A stretch of DNA of 64,000 bases from Lachnospiraceae bacterium NC2004 (GCA_000621905.1 JHXB01000004.1:2752-66751), one strand, 5' to 3'; counted from the stretch's first letter, positions 52,163 to 63,472 are shown. The notes: a model not told the origin generated them from the letters alone. A program made the numbers and translations.

Positions 52163-54244
52163 ATGGACAAAGGAAATGATGTTTTTTCAAAATCATTTGA
52201 AAATGTGTTAGGGAGTCTTTTCACAAGCATTTACCAGGTCAATCTTGAGACCGGAGAACTAAAAGGTTTCAGAGTATCTGAGGATGCCAAGGGGCTTGTT
52301 GATCATGAGCAGAATGCCAACGAGTATATCAAGATGATGTCGGAGGCGTTTTATCACAGCCACAGCCAGACTGAGCTTGTTAACACTTTTAGTGTTGAAT
52401 CTCTCAAAAAATGTCAAGCTGAGGGTATCGAAAAAGTTGAGAGAGAGCTTGTGAGAATGTGCAAAGGAAGCTATCATAGTGTTACTATTATAGCTTTGCT
52501 TGGAACGATGGCAGATCCACAACCTGAGGTTATTATCGCTGTTCAGGATAATGATGCCGAGAATTCCGACAGAAAGAGCAATTCTCATATGTATCAGTCC
52601 ATTTCTAATGTTTACGACACGATGTATTATGTCGATGTCGACACCGATATGGTTACCGCAATTGATAACCGTATGGATAGTGATATTATGCTTACCAATC
52701 ATGGCAGATTCTCCCATATTATGAGGATATATGGCAACAACTGTATATTCTACGAGGATCAGGACAGCTTCTTTCATTTTATGTCGCTAACTCATCTCAG
52801 GAAGAATCTGACATTTGACAATCCTGTATTGGAGCTTGAATACAGACGTGTATATGACTACGGCCTTGAGTGGATCAGGGGCGAGATGATACTTGTCAAT
52901 ATGTCTCAGGGTATGCCATCAAGGGTTGTTTATGTAACCAGGAATATCACTGATGTCAAGAATAAAGAGTTGGCATATAAGCAGGCTGTTCAGATAGTTG
53001 AAGAGATAGACAGAGGTGATGTGATTGGTTCCGGTTCTGCAGTTCAGAACTTTTATAAGAAGACCGATTTCCTAAAGAGGTTGGCGCGCCAGCTTCAATT
53101 CCCGATTAATGCATATTTGGGCTTGGCTAACATTATCGAGTTAAATGTTACCGATCCAGAAAAGGTGCTCTTATACGCTAATGAGCTTAAAAGACACGGA
53201 GCAGAGATGCTTCATATTACCAACGAATTCAATGAGATTGGTGAGATAGAGAGAGGACAGATTAACATCCTTTATGAGCCGGTTCCTGCGACAGATTTCT
53301 TCTACAGTATTGTAGAGGATTGGAGAGAAGACGCGGAGAGTAGAGGTCACAATTTTGTCAACGAGACGCATGGATTTGACAAAGATTTGATAATGGTTGA
53401 CAGAAGGCGCATGAAGGAAGCGATAGACGCGATTATTGACAACGCTATCAGATATACTCCTGAAGGTGGAAGAATAACAGTTACAATAGAGGAAAAGGTA
53501 GGAGTTTCTTCAGAGGAGGTCGAGTACGACATTATTGTAAGTGATACCGGATATGGTATGTCACCTACATTTTTGGAGCATGTCTATGAGCCGTTTCTTC
53601 CTGTTGTTGACAACAGGGTGTCGAGTGAGCAGGGTATGGGCTTAGGACTTGGCATCACCAAATCCATGATTACGGCTATGAGAGGAACCATGGATATTCA
53701 GAGTCAGGTGGATGTCGGAACTGTTGTCAGCATCCATATGAGAAGCAAGAATGCAAGGGTTCAGACTGAAGCATTTATATTAAATGACACCGGAAGCACT
53801 GCGGGTAAGGAGGCTAAGCTTGCGCTTCCTACTTATACAGAGCTTATTGATAAGAGAATCTTATTCTATGGAAATGACGGCGTCGGCGCTATATTAGACA
53901 GAACTAAGATTATCTACGACAAGGTTAATTGGAGTGACGATGTTGTAGAATGGTTCGTCAGATCAAGATTAGATGATTATCAAATGATAATAGTTGATGT
54001 CAGCAACACCGACCAGAGTGAGTGGAATATCGCCAAGGAGGTTCACTCTATCAACAGAGAGGATGCTTCTGATATACCGGTGGTTGCATTGGTTGATTAT
54101 GATCATTATAAGAAAACACATGACAATAATTATGATAAGCAGGATATTATCGATGAACTTGAATCGAGAGATTTCTGCGAAGTGTTGTTTGCACCTTATG
54201 ACATGAGTGAACTTTTAAGAATTATTGGATGGTGGATTAAGTAA
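52163..54244 (+). CDS. Histidine-kinase-like hybrid protein lacking the His
   Basis: 693 residues, no TM. A PAS-like region (about 140-280) is followed by a dimerisation helix where RLARQLQFPIN aligns with the HEIRTPLN box; Arg309 stands where the phospho-acceptor His should be. The ATPase domain has DAIIDNAIRYTPEGG (N box), SDTGYGM and GMGLGLGITKSM (G boxes), so ATP binding seems kept. The C-terminal 150 residues are a degenerate receiver (one Asp in MIIVDVSN, no Lys-Pro). Start: AAGGAGTG before ATG. The helicase gene follows 18 bases on. Role unknown; possibly a scaffold or allosteric regulator. Confidence 0.82.
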   Translation: MDKGNDVFSKSFENVLGSLFTSIYQVNLETGELKGFRVSEDAKGLVDHEQNANEYIKMMSEAFYHSHSQTELVNTFSVESLKKCQAEGIEKVERELVRMCKGSYHSVTIIALLGTMADPQPEVIIAVQDNDAENSDRKSNSHMYQSISNVYDTMYYVDVDTDMVTAIDNRMDSDIMLTNHGRFSHIMRIYGNNCIFYEDQDSFFHFMSLTHLRKNLTFDNPVLELEYRRVYDYGLEWIRGEMILVNMSQGMPSRVVYVTRNITDVKNKELAYKQAVQIVEEIDRGDVIGSGSAVQNFYKKTDFLKRLARQLQFPINAYLGLANIIELNVTDPEKVLLYANELKRHGAEMLHITNEFNEIGEIERGQINILYEPVPATDFFYSIVEDWREDAESRGHNFVNETHGFDKDLIMVDRRRMKEAIDAIIDNAIRYTPEGGRITVTIEEKVGVSSEEVEYDIIVSDTGYGMSPTFLEHVYEPFLPVVDNRVSSEQGMGLGLGITKSMITAMRGTMDIQSQVDVGTVVSIHMRSKNARVQTEAFILNDTGSTAGKEAKLALPTYTELIDKRILFYGNDGVGAILDRTKIIYDKVNWSDDVVEWFVRSRLDDYQMIIVDVSNTDQSEWNIAKEVHSINREDASDIPVVALVDYDHYKKTHDNNYDKQDIIDELESRDFCEVLFAPYDMSELLRIIGWWIK

Positions 54245-54262
54245 GTCAGGGGGACTTTGCTG

Positions 54263-57200
54263 ATGATATCTGATCAGGATATTCAGGATTTATGTACTAG
54301 AGTACAACTTGTAAGAGGTAAGGCCTTGACTGCGAGCAAAGCGGTTGAGATTGTAAAGAAGAGTCAGATAGATGTAGACAGATACGATGTTGAGGCGACG
54401 GTTAATGATGAGGGTGAATACCATGTCAGACTTAACATTGACGAGAGTAAGACGGGTGGAGAGAAGTTTACTTCATTTTTATGCGACGGTTGTGAGGTCT
54501 TCTGCAGACACTGTGCGGCGGTTGCTCACCAGCTTGTTCTCGATAGACTTGACGATGAGCTAAAGGGTAAGTTAGTATCTGCTAAAGAGATAGAGGAGCA
54601 CAATATTGAGCGTATGAAGAGTACTCAAGTGCTTAATACGCCTAACAATCGCCCAGATGAGAGCGCTACTAAGAGAGCGTTATCAAGTTCTGCTACTGTC
54701 AACAGAATTATCAATGCCTATTCAGGCGTTAATCAAGCATTTAAAAATGATAGCATGATGGACGACAAGGGTATGATTACTCATAGCCTTGTTTCGTTGT
54801 ACCCTAAACTGCATGTATCCTCAAAAGGTAAGCAGGAAATCGAGTTTTTGGTGGGTACGGACGAAAGGACATATGTAATTAAAGATCTTTATGAGTTTTT
54901 GGACAGTGTAGACAATAAAGAGTTTCATAAGTATGGCAAGGCGCTTGCATTTGTCCATGATTACGACAATTTTACCGAAGAAGGTAAGTATTATATCAAT
55001 ATGCTTAGGGATCTTAAGAGCAGTAAGGTTCCTAACAGTTATTATTTCAGTTCTGTGTCAAATGCTAAAACCATGAAGATTTCGGATGGTTATGTTGAGG
55101 AATTAATACTGCGAAATATCGACAAGAAAATCAGCTTAAACGGAGTGACCATGGATATAGTAGAGGGTAATCCATCCCTTAAACTCATGGTTTATAAGGA
55201 AGAAGAGGGAGCTCTTTTAAAGGTTGACACAACAACAGTTATACGAGGACGAGATAGAAAGTTCGTAGCTGATAATAAGGATTCTACTATTTATGTTGTG
55301 AGCGAGGACTATATTCAAAATGTAATTCCGTTTTTGGAAGAGTTTAATGCAGGAGACGATATTCCTTCACTTAACAGACTTAAAAGTGAACGCGGAGTGT
55401 ATATAGATTCTCTGGATTACGAGATGTTCTGCGGTCATGTCTTGAGAAGGCTTACGAATTATATTAAGCTTGAGGAGCATGATATCAAGCTTGAAGAATT
55501 TATGCCGCCTCCTTGCGATATAAAGATATATCTAGATGCTCCGAATGAGCATGCTATAACCTGTAACATCAAGGCAGAGTATGGCACAGAGGTTTACAAT
55601 GTCTCTGATTGGACTACGAGAAATCTCGGAAGCTTTAGAGATATTGAGAAAGAGCAGAATGTGTATTGGGCCGCTAAGAGATATTTTTACGATGAGGAGA
55701 GAAGCGGTGCAGATTATCTTCTTAAGACCGAAGACGAAGATAAGATATATGATTTCTTGATAAGTGGTCACGAGGAGCTTGAGAAATACGGAGAGTTGTT
55801 TGTCTCTGACAGTATCAGAAAGATTAATATTTCAGCAAGTACCAAGATTACCGCAGGTGTGCAGATTAAGGGCAACTTGCTTGAGATGACCCTTGATATG
55901 CCTGACATGAGTGAAGACCAGATCAGTGACATTTTAGCTGCGTATCGCGCTAAAAAGCGCTATTACCGCATGAAGAGCGGTGACTTCTTAAAGCTTAAGG
56001 ATACAGCTATCGAGACTGTATTTGAAATGAGCGAAGGACTCGGCATCACTGAGAAAGACTGGGATAAAGGCGTTGTTGAGTTGCCTCTTTATAGAGCCAA
56101 TTATATTGATTCTATTGTCAAGGATAAGGGTAAGAAGCTCAATCTTGTGAGGTCTTCCGAATTTAAGTCTGTTATCAGAACTATGAGGGAGATAGAGGAC
56201 AGCGATTACGAGATTCCGGACAGTGTTGATGCTGAGCTTAGAGGATATCAAAAGACCGGATTCCGCTGGTTAAAGACTTTATCGTATTATGGATTTGGCG
56301 GAATACTAGCTGACGATATGGGTCTTGGTAAGACCTTGCAGATTATAACTCTTTTAGAGTCTGCCGTTAACGAAGATGGATATGACAGACAAGGTAACAT
56401 TTCCCTGATTGTATGTCCTGCATCTTTGGTGTATAACTGGGAAAATGAATGTAACAGATTTGCTAAGAACTTAAGAGTTTCAGTTATTGTAGGAAATGCA
56501 GACTTAAGAAAAGAGATTCTTAACAGCCTTGAAAACGTAGATGTTATTGTGACTTCATATGATCTTTTGAAGCGTGATTTCGACATTTACAAGGATATGA
56601 AGTTCGACTATGTGGTTGCTGATGAGGCGCAGTATATTAAGAATTCAAGAACGCAGGTAGCCAAAACGGTTAAGGCGATTGAAGGGCGTCATAGATTTGC
56701 ACTGACAGGTACACCTGTTGAGAATCGTCTTTCTGACCTGTGGAGTATATTTGACTTCTGTATGAAGGGATATCTCTTCTCTTCTAAGAGGTTTACCAGC
56801 GAGTTTGAGAAACCGATTGTAACTGACCATGATGAAGATGTTCTCAATCGACTTAAATCAATGACTTCTCCTTTTATCTTAAGAAGAAAGAAGAAGGATG
56901 TGCTCTTAGACCTTCCTGATAAGATTGAACAGGTAGTATATACTTCGATGACAGATAAGCAGAAGGATTTCTATACTGCAAGGTTCTTGAATCTTAAGAA
57001 TATGATTGCATCTATGGATACTAAACAGTATAAGGATAATCAGATAGCGATCCTTTCCGAGATAACAAGGCTCAGACAGTCGTGTCTCGATCCTTCCCTT
57101 TTTGTTGAAGGATATAAGGGAGGTTCCGGTAAGGTTGATGCATTTTATGAAATGGCAGCAGAGCTTATAGATAATGGCAGCAATGTGTTGGTATTTTCAC

Positions 57201-57640
57201 AGTTTGCCACTATGCTTGAGGAATTGAAGGTGGGTCTTGAGAAAGAGGGCATTAAGACTCTTATCCTGACAGGCTCGACCTCTAAAGAGGAGAGAAGGAG
57301 ACTTGTTGATGAGTTTCAGTCTCAGATAACACCTACCATTTTCTTGATCAGTCTTAAAGCCGGTGGTACAGGACTTAATCTTACTGCAGCCGACACGGTT
57401 ATTCATTTTGATCCGTGGTGGAATGTTGCGGCTCAGAATCAGGCGACTGACAGAGCGCATAGAATAGGCCAGGATAAGGTGGTTAACGTTATTCAGCTTG
57501 TGACCAAGAATTCTATTGAGGAGAAGATTATCGAGCTTCAGAACAGAAAGAAAGAATTGGTTGATGATGTGGTTGAGGGCGAAGGCGTTTCAGATGCATC
57601 ACTTTCAAGAGAAGAGGTAATAAAGCTTTTAGAGATATAA
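54263..57640 (+). CDS. SWIM zinc finger - SNF2/Rad54 family helicase
   Basis: 1125 residues. SWIM zinc finger near 70-95 (CEVFCRHCAAVAH), a long middle domain, then SNF2 ATPase with ADDMGLGKTLQI (about 682), DEAQYIKN and LTGTPVENRLSDLWSIFDF, and a helicase C half with LVFSQFATMLEEL and GGTGLNLTAADTVIHFDPWWN ending in TDRAHRIGQ. A DNA translocase likely involved in chromatin/transcription or repair. ATG 54263 follows CAGGGGGA at 8 bases. Full length. Confidence 0.95.
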   Translation: MISDQDIQDLCTRVQLVRGKALTASKAVEIVKKSQIDVDRYDVEATVNDEGEYHVRLNIDESKTGGEKFTSFLCDGCEVFCRHCAAVAHQLVLDRLDDELKGKLVSAKEIEEHNIERMKSTQVLNTPNNRPDESATKRALSSSATVNRIINAYSGVNQAFKNDSMMDDKGMITHSLVSLYPKLHVSSKGKQEIEFLVGTDERTYVIKDLYEFLDSVDNKEFHKYGKALAFVHDYDNFTEEGKYYINMLRDLKSSKVPNSYYFSSVSNAKTMKISDGYVEELILRNIDKKISLNGVTMDIVEGNPSLKLMVYKEEEGALLKVDTTTVIRGRDRKFVADNKDSTIYVVSEDYIQNVIPFLEEFNAGDDIPSLNRLKSERGVYIDSLDYEMFCGHVLRRLTNYIKLEEHDIKLEEFMPPPCDIKIYLDAPNEHAITCNIKAEYGTEVYNVSDWTTRNLGSFRDIEKEQNVYWAAKRYFYDEERSGADYLLKTEDEDKIYDFLISGHEELEKYGELFVSDSIRKINISASTKITAGVQIKGNLLEMTLDMPDMSEDQISDILAAYRAKKRYYRMKSGDFLKLKDTAIETVFEMSEGLGITEKDWDKGVVELPLYRANYIDSIVKDKGKKLNLVRSSEFKSVIRTMREIEDSDYEIPDSVDAELRGYQKTGFRWLKTLSYYGFGGILADDMGLGKTLQIITLLESAVNEDGYDRQGNISLIVCPASLVYNWENECNRFAKNLRVSVIVGNADLRKEILNSLENVDVIVTSYDLLKRDFDIYKDMKFDYVVADEAQYIKNSRTQVAKTVKAIEGRHRFALTGTPVENRLSDLWSIFDFCMKGYLFSSKRFTSEFEKPIVTDHDEDVLNRLKSMTSPFILRRKKKDVLLDLPDKIEQVVYTSMTDKQKDFYTARFLNLKNMIASMDTKQYKDNQIAILSEITRLRQSCLDPSLFVEGYKGGSGKVDAFYEMAAELIDNGSNVLVFSQFATMLEELKVGLEKEGIKTLILTGSTSKEERRRLVDEFQSQITPTIFLISLKAGGTGLNLTAADTVIHFDPWWNVAAQNQATDRAHRIGQDKVVNVIQLVTKNSIEEKIIELQNRKKELVDDVVEGEGVSDASLSREEVIKLLEI

Positions 57641-57645
57641 TTATG

Positions 57646-57683
57646 ATAAATCTCACGTCGGTATGGCGTGAGATTTATTTAAA
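57646..57683 (+). terminator. Rho-independent terminator after SNF2 gene
   Basis: ATAAATCTCACG and CGTGAGATTTAT form a perfect 12 bp stem with a 9-base loop and a T/A-rich tail (TTTAAAAT). Confidence 0.8.
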
Positions 57684-57688
57684 ATTAT

Positions 57689-57780
57689 AAAGTGCAGAAA
57701 TGAATAGAAATTCGTACTTTATTCGACCTTATTCGACCAAAAAGTGCAGAAATGGATAGAAATTCGTACTTTATTCGACC
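57689..57780. repeat. Tandem 40 bp repeat upstream of the surface protein gene
   Basis: Two copies (57689-57728 and 57741-57780) match at 39 of 40 bases at a 52 bp interval. Each runs from AAAGTGCAGAAATG through AAATTCGTACTTT to ATTCGACC; a third partial TTATTCGACC lies between. The AAATTCGTACTTT part also occurs reversed at 39143-39155. Confidence 0.85.
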
Positions 57781-57880
57781 TTTTGACCTTTTTTTAACAA
57801 CTATTAGGTTTTAGACGAGGGGCGTAAAGGGTGCTATCATATGCTAACAACAGACAATTAAACTATGAAAGGAGATTGTT

Positions 57881-60800
57881 ATGAAGAAGTTTTTATGTTG
57901 GTTGTTAGTAGCATGTATGATGGCGGGGTTTTTCCCTGACGATAGCATTTTAATTAATGCAAATGCAAAGGTGGAAGATGTTTTGTCCCCTACATATACG
58001 GCGGAAACTTTTGTTAATTATATGTCGTATGCATCTAAAGGTGATGAGGCAGAGGTTTATCCTGTTGATGTTAAGAATACTAATCTAGCAAGTTACCAGA
58101 ATTCTACATCGACGCTTGGAGATTTGTTAAAATTAGATAGTGAATACCGCTGCACAAGAGAGAATCCGACGGGTAAGATTGGATATTTTGGTTCGATAAC
58201 GAGTGATATCAACTCGCTTCCTTGGACATTAAGCAACATGAATAAAGATAATATTTATTCTGAAAATGTTGAAGCAAAGACCGTGTCGGGTGTTAATCCG
58301 ACGAATCTTAACAGTATGAAGGAATTTGATATTATCATTTTTCAGGCAAATGGCAACACAAAAAAGATGTCCTATGAGGTTTTTGAATATCTCGTGGATG
58401 CGGTAAAGGACGGGGTTGTCGTGATATATGATTCTGCTCTTTTAAAATGGTATTGCTCGGGTGAGACATCCGGCAACAGATACATGTATGATCCGGGATA
58501 CAACGTTCTTTATATGGGTGATACTCCAAGTGGCGTGATTCCGTACGAGATGTCATTAAAGACATTTGGATCTGATGCCGTTAAGACATACAGGTCTGCG
58601 CCATCTAATAAGATTGTATTTCTTCCGAGTTTTAAGCATGAAGCGATAAGCAGGGAGTCGTATTATCCGTACAGTTCGCTGACGGAAGTGGTTCTTAACA
58701 AGAATATAAAATGTATCGAGGATTCGACATTTGCCAACTGTGTAGCGCTTAAAACAGTTAATTTAGGGTATGTTACCAGAGTTAATTACCGTGCATTTAA
58801 CAATACAAGTGTCAAGACGCTTACATTTGATAACATAGAATATATAGGCAAAGAAGCTTTTAGTGCAGGATATTACGAGGGAATTGGAAGTGCTTATGTG
58901 TCCGGTGCGTTAAAGATTACGAGTGATGCTTCTGTTACGGTTGAAGAGAGTGCGTTTAGAGGATCGGGCATTACAAGTATAGAAGTATCAGAAGATTTAG
59001 AGGATATTGAATTTGGAAGCGGTTGTTTTTTGAATGATAAGGTTGCTATATCTTCGGTGAAAATCATGACTGAATGTATCTTTGACAGAGGGGTTTTCTC
59101 GGGAGACAGTGTTAACACTATGATTCTTAAGCCGGTTAGTTTTGCTGAAGGGGCTTTTAGCGGAGTAAAGAACTGTAACGAAATGATATTTTATGTACCT
59201 AAGGGACAAGAGCTAAGCGTTGATTTAGGAGCGTTTTTAGGGTGCTTGATATCTGATGGCGTTGATTTTAAGATGCTTCCACATGAGGGGGCTGAAGATG
59301 CCCGCTATGCTCCTTTCTGTGAAAATGGGGACGATATTACATTTGCCAAAATAAAAGAATATTCGACGAATGAAGACTGTGTAATATATCTTAAGGTTAA
59401 TTATACGGTTACATTTGATGCTGATGGCGGAAAGGTTGGAACTTCGTCGGTTGAAGTTTCTCCTGGAGATTTGTATGATTTTCCTACACCTGCTTATGAA
59501 GGGTATACTTTTAAGGGATGGTACATAAATGACGAACTGATAGAAAATGGTGACGAGATTGATATTGATAATGATGTCATAGCCAAGGCGAAGTGGGAGA
59601 AGATTACCACTGAAGCACCCGCTACAACAGAGAAAGCGATTTCTGATGTTTCTTTTAACACACCGACATCTTCTCGCGAGCCTTCTGATACAACCGAAGA
59701 TGATGAGCTTAGTGAGGATGTTGATCCTGAAGAGTTTGAAAATGTTGTTGTTTCTTCAGGTGATGCCAAAAGCGGTGATGCTTCAATTAAAACTGTCAGA
59801 AAGAGCAATATTGGCGTGAATGCATATACTGCGACTTTTTACGATACGCAGACATCTATTCCGAGAGGAACGGTTGTAAAGGTACAGAATGGCCAAAAGT
59901 GGGGTGGGTATTTTCCTGATATTGCACCAATTGACTATGCTGACAGGGGATATACTTTAAGTTTCTGCTATTGGGAGCTTGACGGGAAGCGCGTTAACGA
60001 AGATGATATTGTTAAGATTGACAAGGACGTAGCCCTTTATGCAAAGTACGACAAAAAGGGACATGGTAAAAAGTTTAAGTTATTTTTTGAGGAGTATAAC
60101 AAAACTATAGAGGTTGAAGACGGAGATTATCTGTCTGATTATGATGTACCGAATCCTAAGAAGGAAGGTGAGACATTTGCCGGATGGATCAGGAAGGATC
60201 AATATCCGGCAGCTGACGTAAATGAATTGACTATTGCGGCCGAAGGACGAGTTGATGCAGGTAAGCTTAAGAATCTTTCGAACAACAAAGTGACGCTTTA
60301 TGGTACGTGGGTTTCAAGCATTGAATGTCATAATATAACAACTAAAGAGACACTTTCCATGAATCCTCTGTATTACGTGATTGAGAATAATCTCCCATAC
60401 ATACATAGGAATGGCATGGCTGACGTTATCGAGATTACTGATTATTCTTATAGCGATATAGAAAATGTCGAGAAGATTTATGAGGAGATAATATCATGTG
60501 AAAGCAATGCCAAAAACGTGGTGCTGCTTCCGAAAGGATATAATTTTAACACCTCTAAACATAAAAAATGTCAGTACGTTAAGACGGATTTAAGCGGAGA
60601 GGATTTTATCAGGGCCGCAAATCTGTTGTTTCTTATACATACTCAGTACGCATGCAGTTGTGCGACAGATTTTGAAGTTGCGCTTGATTATCTATTAGAA
60701 GGTGCAGTTATCAATAAATCTGATAACAGAAGAGGTAAAATCGGGTGTATATATCAGCCGTGGCTTACCGATCCTGATATAGATGAGACAGGTATGTATT

Positions 60801-61654
60801 GTGCATTTAAAAGAAATAAGTTCCTTAAGGCTTGCGAATTTAATGATATGATTGACAAGAAACTTGACGAATTAATATCTGAGCTTGGATTTACCAAGGA
60901 CACCACCATAACTGATGCGGTTATGAGACTCAACGCATATTTTGCGCAGACTACCGGATATGACAAATACTATGTGTTGTGTGATACCAGAGGAGCGTTG
61001 ATGGTTACAGACAAAGAACAATACTACTATGATGACAAAGATCATCATGCAATATGCAGGGGATATACGGCGCTTACTACTGAGATATTTGCCAAATGCG
61101 GATATGCGGCTAGACCTGCGGAGAATCGTGTGATTAATGCAAATGAAGGCGCTCACGCATTTAATCAGTTCATAATTGACGGTAAGATATTGTACGTTGA
61201 TTATACGTGGAACTCGCCTTTTGGTGAAAACTATCGTAAGTCACTGTTTTTGGATACTGACAGTATGAACAACTATCAAAGTCATAAATCTCCGGGAGTG
61301 GATAGCTGTAATGGAGGCGTATATAATGTTACAACATTTGGCGATTGTGCCAAGACTACAGCTAAACCGGATCGGACAAAGATAAAAAGTATTAATAATA
61401 AAGCGTCTAAGAAGTTGACTGTCGGTATAAAATCGGTCAGCAAGGCTAAGGGGTATCAGGTACAATACAGTACCAATAAGAACTTTTCTGGTGCTAAGAG
61501 CATAAAGAGTAGGAAGACTTCTGTGGTTATAAAATCGCTTGCAAAGAAAAAGAAGTATTATGTCAGAGCCAGAGCATATAAGTATTCTGACTATGATTCA
61601 GAGACTGTTATATATGGCGATTGGTCTGATATAGAATATAAAACGACCAAGTAA
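57881..61654 (+). CDS. Surface LRR / InlB-repeat / transglutaminase-like / Fn3 protein
   Basis: 1257 residues. Signal peptide (1-28). BspA-type leucine-rich repeats (about 255-440, e.g. [21 protein letters not shown]), an InlB B-repeat (about 505-570, [10 protein letters not shown] ... AKWE), a Thr/Glu/Ser/Asp linker, two further InlB-like repeats (about 645-810), then a transglutaminase-like core: [18 protein letters not shown] (Cys1059), EGAHAFNQF (His1092), [12 protein letters not shown] (Asp1107), a complete Cys-His-Asp triad. It ends with an Fn3-type domain (about 1165-1255). Probably attached to the surface and acting on peptide or wall amide bonds; target unknown. AAAGGAG precedes the ATG. 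The start follows a 240 bp region with a tandem repeat. Confidence 0.85.
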   Translation: MKKFLCWLLVACMMAGFFPDDSILINANAKVEDVLSPTYTAETFVNYMSYASKGDEAEVYPVDVKNTNLASYQNSTSTLGDLLKLDSEYRCTRENPTGKIGYFGSITSDINSLPWTLSNMNKDNIYSENVEAKTVSGVNPTNLNSMKEFDIIIFQANGNTKKMSYEVFEYLVDAVKDGVVVIYDSALLKWYCSGETSGNRYMYDPGYNVLYMGDTPSGVIPYEMSLKTFGSDAVKTYRSAPSNKIVFLPSFKHEAISRESYYPYSSLTEVVLNKNIKCIEDSTFANCVALKTVNLGYVTRVNYRAFNNTSVKTLTFDNIEYIGKEAFSAGYYEGIGSAYVSGALKITSDASVTVEESAFRGSGITSIEVSEDLEDIEFGSGCFLNDKVAISSVKIMTECIFDRGVFSGDSVNTMILKPVSFAEGAFSGVKNCNEMIFYVPKGQELSVDLGAFLGCLISDGVDFKMLPHEGAEDARYAPFCENGDDITFAKIKEYSTNEDCVIYLKVNYTVTFDADGGKVGTSSVEVSPGDLYDFPTPAYEGYTFKGWYINDELIENGDEIDIDNDVIAKAKWEKITTEAPATTEKAISDVSFNTPTSSREPSDTTEDDELSEDVDPEEFENVVVSSGDAKSGDASIKTVRKSNIGVNAYTATFYDTQTSIPRGTVVKVQNGQKWGGYFPDIAPIDYADRGYTLSFCYWELDGKRVNEDDIVKIDKDVALYAKYDKKGHGKKFKLFFEEYNKTIEVEDGDYLSDYDVPNPKKEGETFAGWIRKDQYPAADVNELTIAAEGRVDAGKLKNLSNNKVTLYGTWVSSIECHNITTKETLSMNPLYYVIENNLPYIHRNGMADVIEITDYSYSDIENVEKIYEEIISCESNAKNVVLLPKGYNFNTSKHKKCQYVKTDLSGEDFIRAANLLFLIHTQYACSCATDFEVALDYLLEGAVINKSDNRRGKIGCIYQPWLTDPDIDETGMYCAFKRNKFLKACEFNDMIDKKLDELISELGFTKDTTITDAVMRLNAYFAQTTGYDKYYVLCDTRGALMVTDKEQYYYDDKDHHAICRGYTALTTEIFAKCGYAARPAENRVINANEGAHAFNQFIIDGKILYVDYTWNSPFGENYRKSLFLDTDSMNNYQSHKSPGVDSCNGGVYNVTTFGDCAKTTAKPDRTKIKSINNKASKKLTVGIKSVSKAKGYQVQYSTNKNFSGAKSIKSRKTSVVIKSLAKKKKYYVRARAYKYSDYDSETVIYGDWSDIEYKTTK

Positions 61655-61666
61655 AGGAGAATGAAT

Positions 61667-62950
61667 ATGATTACTATTAAACAAGTATGGTTGGCAATTG
61701 TTGCTTTATTAACTTCATTTGCGCTGTTATCCATATGCGCTTTCGCTACGGGTGACAGTAATGCATCCGCCTCGTCAGATGCGATGTCCATGGATGCATC
61801 GGGCAATGCGTTTATCAGAGTAAATGTATATAAGGATTTCAATGATATATATAAAAATGATGTATATCAGACTATATATGTTCCGAGCGGAACCGATAAT
61901 GTTGATCAGTACCTTGTTCCGCCGACAAGGGAGTTCTATAGCTTCGTTAAATGGCGTTTATATGACACGAAAGCGGAAACATTTGATGTAAATGATATCA
62001 AGGCTGATAGCGTTTGTGTTTATGGCACATGGAGTAGCATATATCCTGTTTCGTCGGATGCTGATACATCGTCTGAAGAAAGTGAGTACGCAAAGGCTAC
62101 GTGCTATGTTGATTATGAAGCGTATAAGAACGGACAGAGTTGCGGCAGCGTAAACATAAAGAAGGGATATGACGCTGATTCGATATTAGATGCTGTGAAA
62201 AGAAATGATTACATCTTCTGTCGATGGGAATATATTGATGCTAGCGGAAATGCCACCAACAGTACAATGGACAGTAATAAATCAGCGTACGGCGTGTGGG
62301 AAGGTCCGGTTCCTAACTCTGGGGTGTCAGAGGACGCAAGTGCCAATGCTAGTTTTGATGCATCAGGCAATCCTTTGGCAAAGGTGACATATTATAAAAC
62401 CTTTGAAGATTATAAGAAAAACGTAGTCTATAAGGAAATCTACGCCAACAGATATACTGATGAGAAAAGTTTAGTTTCTGATCCTGAGGAAGTGAATGAT
62501 GAGTTCTTGTATTGGAGTTATGTAGAGAACGGCGTAAAGGTTAGCTCGCCGACATATAAGAGTCACGTATATGCTTATGGTGTGTGGAGAGGTCAGACTG
62601 CGCCGGTGGATACGAAGGAGTCTTATTATGCCCAGCTTAGAGACAGTACCAAAATAAAACTTAAGAGTGTAAAACGCAACAAGAAATCGTTAAAACTCAA
62701 TCTTATATGTAAGACCGGTGTCGATAGCATCGGTGATGTGAATTGTGAGGTTTGTTACTGGATTAAAGGAAAACCAAAGACCAAGAAGACTATATCGTTC
62801 CTTAAGAACAAGAGTAACAGGACGACATTTGGTCTGAAGAAACTTAAATCTAAGAAGAAATATTCTGTGAAGGTTAGAGTTAAGGCGACTTACAACGATG
62901 TTGAGTATGTAAGTAAGTGGAGTAAGACATACAATTATAAGACTAAATAG
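61667..62950 (+). CDS. Secreted InlB-like repeat / Fn3 protein
   Basis: 427 residues. Signal peptide (1-27), then three repeats of about 85-100 residues, each beginning with an x-V-x-Y-K-x-F-x-D-x-Y-K pattern and ending in YGxW, separated by Ser/Asp/Ala linkers with DASGN tetrads, and a C-terminal Lys-rich Fn3-like domain ending SKTYNYKTK. ATG 61667 is 6 bases after AAAGGAG. Twelve bases after the previous gene and similar in its C-terminus, so it is likely co-expressed and a paralogue by domain gain/loss. Confidence 0.8.
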   Translation: MITIKQVWLAIVALLTSFALLSICAFATGDSNASASSDAMSMDASGNAFIRVNVYKDFNDIYKNDVYQTIYVPSGTDNVDQYLVPPTREFYSFVKWRLYDTKAETFDVNDIKADSVCVYGTWSSIYPVSSDADTSSEESEYAKATCYVDYEAYKNGQSCGSVNIKKGYDADSILDAVKRNDYIFCRWEYIDASGNATNSTMDSNKSAYGVWEGPVPNSGVSEDASANASFDASGNPLAKVTYYKTFEDYKKNVVYKEIYANRYTDEKSLVSDPEEVNDEFLYWSYVENGVKVSSPTYKSHVYAYGVWRGQTAPVDTKESYYAQLRDSTKIKLKSVKRNKKSLKLNLICKTGVDSIGDVNCEVCYWIKGKPKTKKTISFLKNKSNRTTFGLKKLKSKKKYSVKVRVKATYNDVEYVSKWSKTYNYKTK

Positions 62951-62954
62951 AGTG

Positions 62955-62986
62955 AATATCCCGGACGTTTGTCCGGGATATTGTAT
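62955..62986 (+). terminator. Terminator hairpin after the repeat-protein pair
   Basis: AATATCCCGGAC and GTCCGGGATATT form a perfect 12 bp stem with a GTTT loop; the tail is only weakly T-rich (GTATTAT). Confidence 0.75.
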
Positions 62987-62989
62987 TAT

Positions 62990-63470
62990 GATTAGATGAA
63001 TGTGAAAAAATAGGTGAATTGGTATTGTGTAATATCAAAAACCAGCACAATGTATATAGCCAATTTGAAAAATAAGCAAAAAAACTTCTTATTTTCATAA
63101 CCAATATCTAATCTTATTTTTGGACAAAAAGATAAAACGAGTAAAAATGTACTCTTTTTAAAAGGAAAGATGTTTTCTCTGCTGTAATCGTGTCTCTTGA
63201 TTAGACTTAAATCGAAACTATGATAAATGTATTAAATAAAAGGGTTTTCAACATGTATGCCACGGCAAAATGAGGTGTTTTTGTCGAAATGTAGAAAAAT
63301 CATATATGATGTATATCTAATAAAATGTTCAATTTTGGTCTTTGAAAATGCATAAAATCCTTAAAAATTGATATATAATTTTAAAAACCTTTTAAAATCA
63401 ATAAATTCTTATTAGATGATAATCTAATATATATTAAAAGGCCTAAAGGGGTCTGTCAGTTACATTTTAG
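62990..63470. other. AT-rich non-coding stretch with recurring ATCTAAT motif
   Basis: No open frame with a ribosome site was found. ATCTAAT occurs near 63103, 63314, 63422 and again at 63580, and TATTAGAT-GATA-ATCTAATA (63410-63429) is an exact palindrome. The base composition is clearly more AT-rich than the neighbours. It may hold regulatory sites for the next gene. Confidence 0.4.
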
Positions 63471-63472
63471 TG

